Assembly: GCA_031268055.1 (NCBI GenBank)
Contig: JAIRXY010000269.1
Location: 1-6,657, forward strand
Direction: 5' to 3'
DNA from: Prevotellaceae bacterium
Lineage (GTDB): Bacteria > Bacteroidota > Bacteroidia > Bacteroidales > UBA932
Length of the DNA stretch: 6,657 nt
Position numbers and translations under genes: made by a program
The notes under the pieces: model-generated
The model's input: only the letters and a program-made list of their open reading frames with translations
What the model was told of the DNA's origin: nothing
The model's database searches: none
Part shown: one piece after another, positions 6,630-6,657 of the stretch
Numbering within the stretch: position 1 is the stretch's first letter
Layout: each line of letters begins with the position of its first letter

Positions 6630-6657
6630 GCCGTACCCGCCCTACTTCCATCATAGC

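Noticed and set aside
1..6657. CRISPR array, tRNA, rRNA or complete insertion sequence
   Set aside because: No regularly spaced direct repeats, no cloverleaf-like or rRNA-like segment, and no transposase reading frame were seen on either strand.

Overview
The window looks like part of a pectin-type polysaccharide utilisation locus from a member of the Bacteroidota. The evidence is: (i) two lipoproteins and two exported proteins in a row, all carbohydrate-active or carbohydrate-binding; (ii) no Shine-Dalgarno sequence before any gene, with A/T-rich leaders instead, as is usual in this phylum; (iii) a -7 box of the Bacteroidota type (TAnnTTTG) before the first gene; (iv) family combinations (GH35 with DUF5597, CBM9-like plus PKD, GH105, a PL22-like propeller) common in Bacteroidota glycan loci. 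Genus cannot be told from the sequence alone.

Layout, all on the + strand. 1-272: A/T-rich upstream region with a candidate promoter near 132-163 and no convincing gene. 273-1994: GH35/DUF5597 beta-galactosidase-like lipoprotein. 2023-3093: exported CBM9-like/PKD protein with no catalytic domain. 3094-3255: 162-base A/T-rich gap with a weak inverted repeat and a weak second promoter candidate. 3256-4650: GH105 unsaturated glucuronyl/galacturonyl hydrolase lipoprotein. 4668-6071: exported seven-bladed propeller of the oligogalacturonate lyase (PL22) type. 6072-6131: spacer containing the start of a 70-base imperfect palindrome (6108-6177). 6132-6629: the back part of a MobV/Pre-type mobilisation protein lacking its catalytic N-terminus. 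6630-6657: nothing recognisable.

How the genes may work together (inference). The GH35 enzyme would trim beta-galactosyl side chains, the CBM9/PKD protein would hold glycan at the envelope, the PL22-like enzyme would cut oligogalacturonides by beta-elimination, and the GH105 enzyme would remove the resulting 4,5-unsaturated uronic acid from oligosaccharide ends. The last two are spaced 17 bases apart and both handle unsaturated uronates, so they are very likely co-transcribed. No SusC/SusD pair, regulator or transporter lies in the window.

The PUL-like block ends at the PL22-like gene. Beyond it comes a probable rearrangement junction: a large palindrome whose right arm lies inside the coding frame of a decapitated mobilisation gene. 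This boundary is the most unusual part of the window.
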